From positions 2,547,036-2,611,035 of the forward strand of contig NC_087083.1 of assembly GCF_026151205.1 (NCBI RefSeq): a stretch of 64,000 bases of DNA, given 5' to 3'. The notes beneath the pieces are model-generated. The model saw only the letters and a list, made by a program, of their open reading frames with translations. It was not told the DNA's origin and searched no databases. Shown in pieces: positions 61,838 through 64,000 of this stretch; within the stretch, counting starts at the first letter, position 1, and each line of letters opens with the position of its first letter. Position numbers and translations under genes: made by a program. Origin of the DNA: Bolinopsis microptera (taxonomy: Eukaryota; Ctenophora; Tentaculata; Lobata; Bolinopsidae).

Positions 61838-64000
61838 ATAATCCTTGTTCAGGTAACTTGAAGAAGCACATGTTGACTCACACTGGAGAGAGACCCTACA
61901 GTTGCGACTGTTTCATAATCCTTGTTCAGGTAACTTGAAGAAGCACATGTTGACTCACACTGGAGAGAGACCCTACAGTTGCGACTGTTTCATAATCCTT
62001 GTTCAGGTAACCTGAAGAAGCACATGTTGACTCACACTGGAGAGAGACCCTACAGTTGCGACTAATAATCCTTGTTCAGGTAACTTGAAGAAGCACATGT
62101 TGACTCACACTGGAGAGAGACCCTACAGTTGCGACTGAATAATCCTTGTTCAGGTAACCTGAAGAAGCACATGTTGACTCACACTGGAGAGAGACCCTAC
62201 AGTTGCGACTGAATAATCCTTGTTCAGGTAACTTGAAGAAGCACATGTTGACTCACACTGGAGAGAGACCCTACAGTTGCGACTGTTTCATAATCCTTGT
62301 TCAGGTAACTTGAAGAAGCACATGTTGACTCACACTGGAGAGAGACCCTACAGTTGCGACTGTTTCATAATCCTTGTTCAGGTAACTTGAAGAAGCACAT
62401 GTTGACTCACACTGGAGAGAGACCCTACAGTTGCGACTGTTTCATAATCCTTGTTCAGGTAACTTGAAGAAGCACATGTTGACTCACACTGGAGAGAGAC
62501 CCTACAGTTGCGACTGTTTCATAATCCTTGTTCAGGTAACTTGAAGAAGCACATGTTGACTCACACTGGAGAGAGACCCTACAGTTGCGACTGTTTCATA
62601 ATCCTTGTTCAGGTAACTTGAAGAAGCACATGTTGACTCACACTGGAGAGAGACCCTACAGTTGCGACTGTTTCATAATCCTTGTTCAGGTAACCTGAAG
62701 AAGCACATGTTGACTCACACTGGAGAGAGACCCTACAGTTGCGACTGTTTCATAATCCTTGTTCAGGTAACTTGAAGAAGCACATGTTGACTCACACTGG
62801 AGAGAGACCCTACAGTTGCGACTGTTTCATAATCCTTGTTCAGGTAACTTGAAGAAGCACATGTTGACTCACACTGGAGAGAGACCCTACAGTTGCGACT
62901 GTTTCATAATCCTTGTTCAGGTAACTTGAAGAAGCACATGTTGACTCACACTGGAGAGAGACCCTACAGTTGCGACTGTTTCATAATCCTTGTTCAGGTA
63001 ACCTTGAAGAAGCACATGTTGACTCACACTGGAGAGAGACCCTACAGTTGCGACTGTTTCATAATCCTTGTTCAGGTAACCTGAAGAAGCACATGTTGAC
63101 TCACACTGGAGAGAGACCCTACAGTTGCGACTGTAGTTTCATAATCCTTGTTCAGGTAACTTGAAGAAGCACATGTTGACTCACACTGGAGAGAGACCCT
63201 ACAGTTGCGACTGTTTCATAATCCTTGTTCAGGTAACCTGAAGAAGCACATGTTGACTCACACTGGAGAGAGACCCTACAGTTGCGACTGTTTCATAATC
63301 CTTGTTCAGGTAACCTGAAGAAGCACATGTTGACTCACACTGGAGAGAGACCCTACAGTTGCGACTGTTTCATAATCCTTGTTCAGGTAACTTGAAGAAG
63401 CACATGTTGACTCACACTGGAGAGAGACCCTACAGTTGCGACTGTTTCATAATCCTTGTTCAGGTAACTTGAAGAAGCACATGTTGACTCACACTGGAGA
63501 GAGACCCTACAGTTGCGACTGTTTCATAATCCTTGTTCAGGTAACCCGAAGAAGCACATGTTGACTCACACTGGAGAGAGACCCTACAGTTGCGACTGTT
63601 TCATAATCCTTGTTCAGGTAACCTGAAGAAGCACATGTTGACTCACACTGGAGAGAGACCCTACAGTTGCGACTGTTTCATAATCCTTGTTCAGGTAACC
63701 TGAAGAAGCACATGTTGACTCACACTGGAGAGAGACCCTACAGTTGCGACTGTTTCATAATCCTTGTTCAGGTAACTTGAAGAAGCACATGTTGACTCAC
63801 ACTGGAGAGAGACCCTACAGTTGCGACTGTTTCATAATCCTTGTTCAGGTAACCTGAAGAAGCACATGTTGACTCACACTGGAGAGAGACCCTACAGTTG
63901 CGACTGTTTCATAATCCTTGTTCAGGTAACCTGAAGAAGCACATGTTGACTCACACTGGAGAGAGACCCTACAGTTGCGAGTGTTTCATAATCCTTGTTC
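61838..64000. repeat. 77-bp satellite made of a 3' splice site plus half exon, about 28 units, runs off the window
   Basis: The unit is GTAACTTGAAGAAGCACATG, TTGACTCACACTGGAGAGAG, ACCCTACAGTTGCGACTG, TTTCATAATCCTTGTTCAG. Units near 62070-62215 lack a few bases (GACTAATAATCC or GACTGAATAATCC), one near 63000 has an extra T, and one near 63134 an extra TAG. The junction TTCAG|GTAAC fits both a 3' and a 5' splice consensus. The final visible unit has GAGTG in place of GACTG. Confidence 0.95.
61853..61908 (+). CDS. C2H2 zinc-finger protein, half-exon completing finger 2 (first of about 28 copies)
   Basis: After acceptor CCTTGTTCAG, joining in phase 1 gives [18 protein letters not shown] then D. 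This completes finger 2 (C-X5-C-X12-H-X3-H) and supplies the canonical TGERPY linker and first Cys of finger 3. The sequence after GAC is no longer finger-like: CFIILVQVT, then TGA at 61936. So this copy is only the 5' part of an exon whose intact version must lie beyond the window or be lost. TTG/CTG differences between copies are both Leu; one copy has CCG. Confidence 0.7.

Noticed and set aside
61853-64000. A poly-zinc-finger protein encoded by the 77-bp array
   Set aside because: 77 is not a multiple of three, each unit has only half a finger, and read-through hits a stop after one unit.

Overview
This window is nuclear DNA from an animal, almost certainly an invertebrate; I cannot name the species. 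The evidence is GT-AG spliced C2H2 zinc-finger exons, a second multi-exon membrane-protein gene, a tRNA-derived SINE, short hAT-type MITEs with 8-bp target duplications, and CRE, RFX and CCAAT promoter motifs. There are no operons, ribosome-binding sites or prokaryotic genes. Nearly all long open frames are by-products of tandem repeats whose units lack stop codons.

Layout. 0.5-2.1 kb: 19-bp satellite ending at a hairpin. 3.9-4.2 kb: SINE fragment plus 15-bp array. 8.0-9.4 kb: second, unrelated 19-bp satellite. 9.6-10.4 kb: two 10-bp arrays, each bracketed by duplicated flanks. 10.7-12.5 kb: 22-bp satellite. 13.4 kb: hAT MITE. 17.8-18.2 and 19.6-20.1 kb: two arrays of one 12-bp unit carrying CACGTG. 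24.2-27.2 kb: 35-bp array and CT/GGA microsatellites. 27.5-27.8 kb: promoter-like cluster. 28.2-29.3 kb: short arrays and the best SINE copy. 29.7-34.2 kb: a possible first exon that runs into a 47-bp array, then a 51-bp array. 36.6-37.7 kb: small CACGTG arrays. 41.5 kb: 14-bp array. 43.1 kb: promoter-like cluster. 47.0-53.4 kb: three exons of a small multi-pass membrane protein whose 5.9-kb second intron is mostly two satellites. 53.9-58.8 kb: composite element filled with telomere-like CCCTGA and CCCAGGA arrays. 60.7-64.0 kb: a zinc-finger gene running into a 77-bp array at the window edge.

Main discovery candidate. Three satellites are built from splice signals of the genes that contain them. 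The 15-bp array (about 263 units) begins exactly at the 5' splice site of exon 2 of the membrane-protein gene and repeats that donor (TCA|GTAAGT). Further along the same intron, a 55-bp array (22 units) repeats a complete 3' splice site, a 12-nt frame-preserving micro-exon and a 5' splice site. In the zinc-finger gene, a 77-bp array (about 28 units, open at the window end) repeats an intron 3' end plus half a finger-coding exon. Other window-wide themes are the palindrome CACGTG inside many otherwise unrelated arrays and as scattered single sites, a recurrent 19-bp period, and duplicated unique flanks around arrays.

Limits: exon calls come from reading frame, splice consensus and protein plausibility only. 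Copy numbers are span divided by unit length. I made no database comparison.
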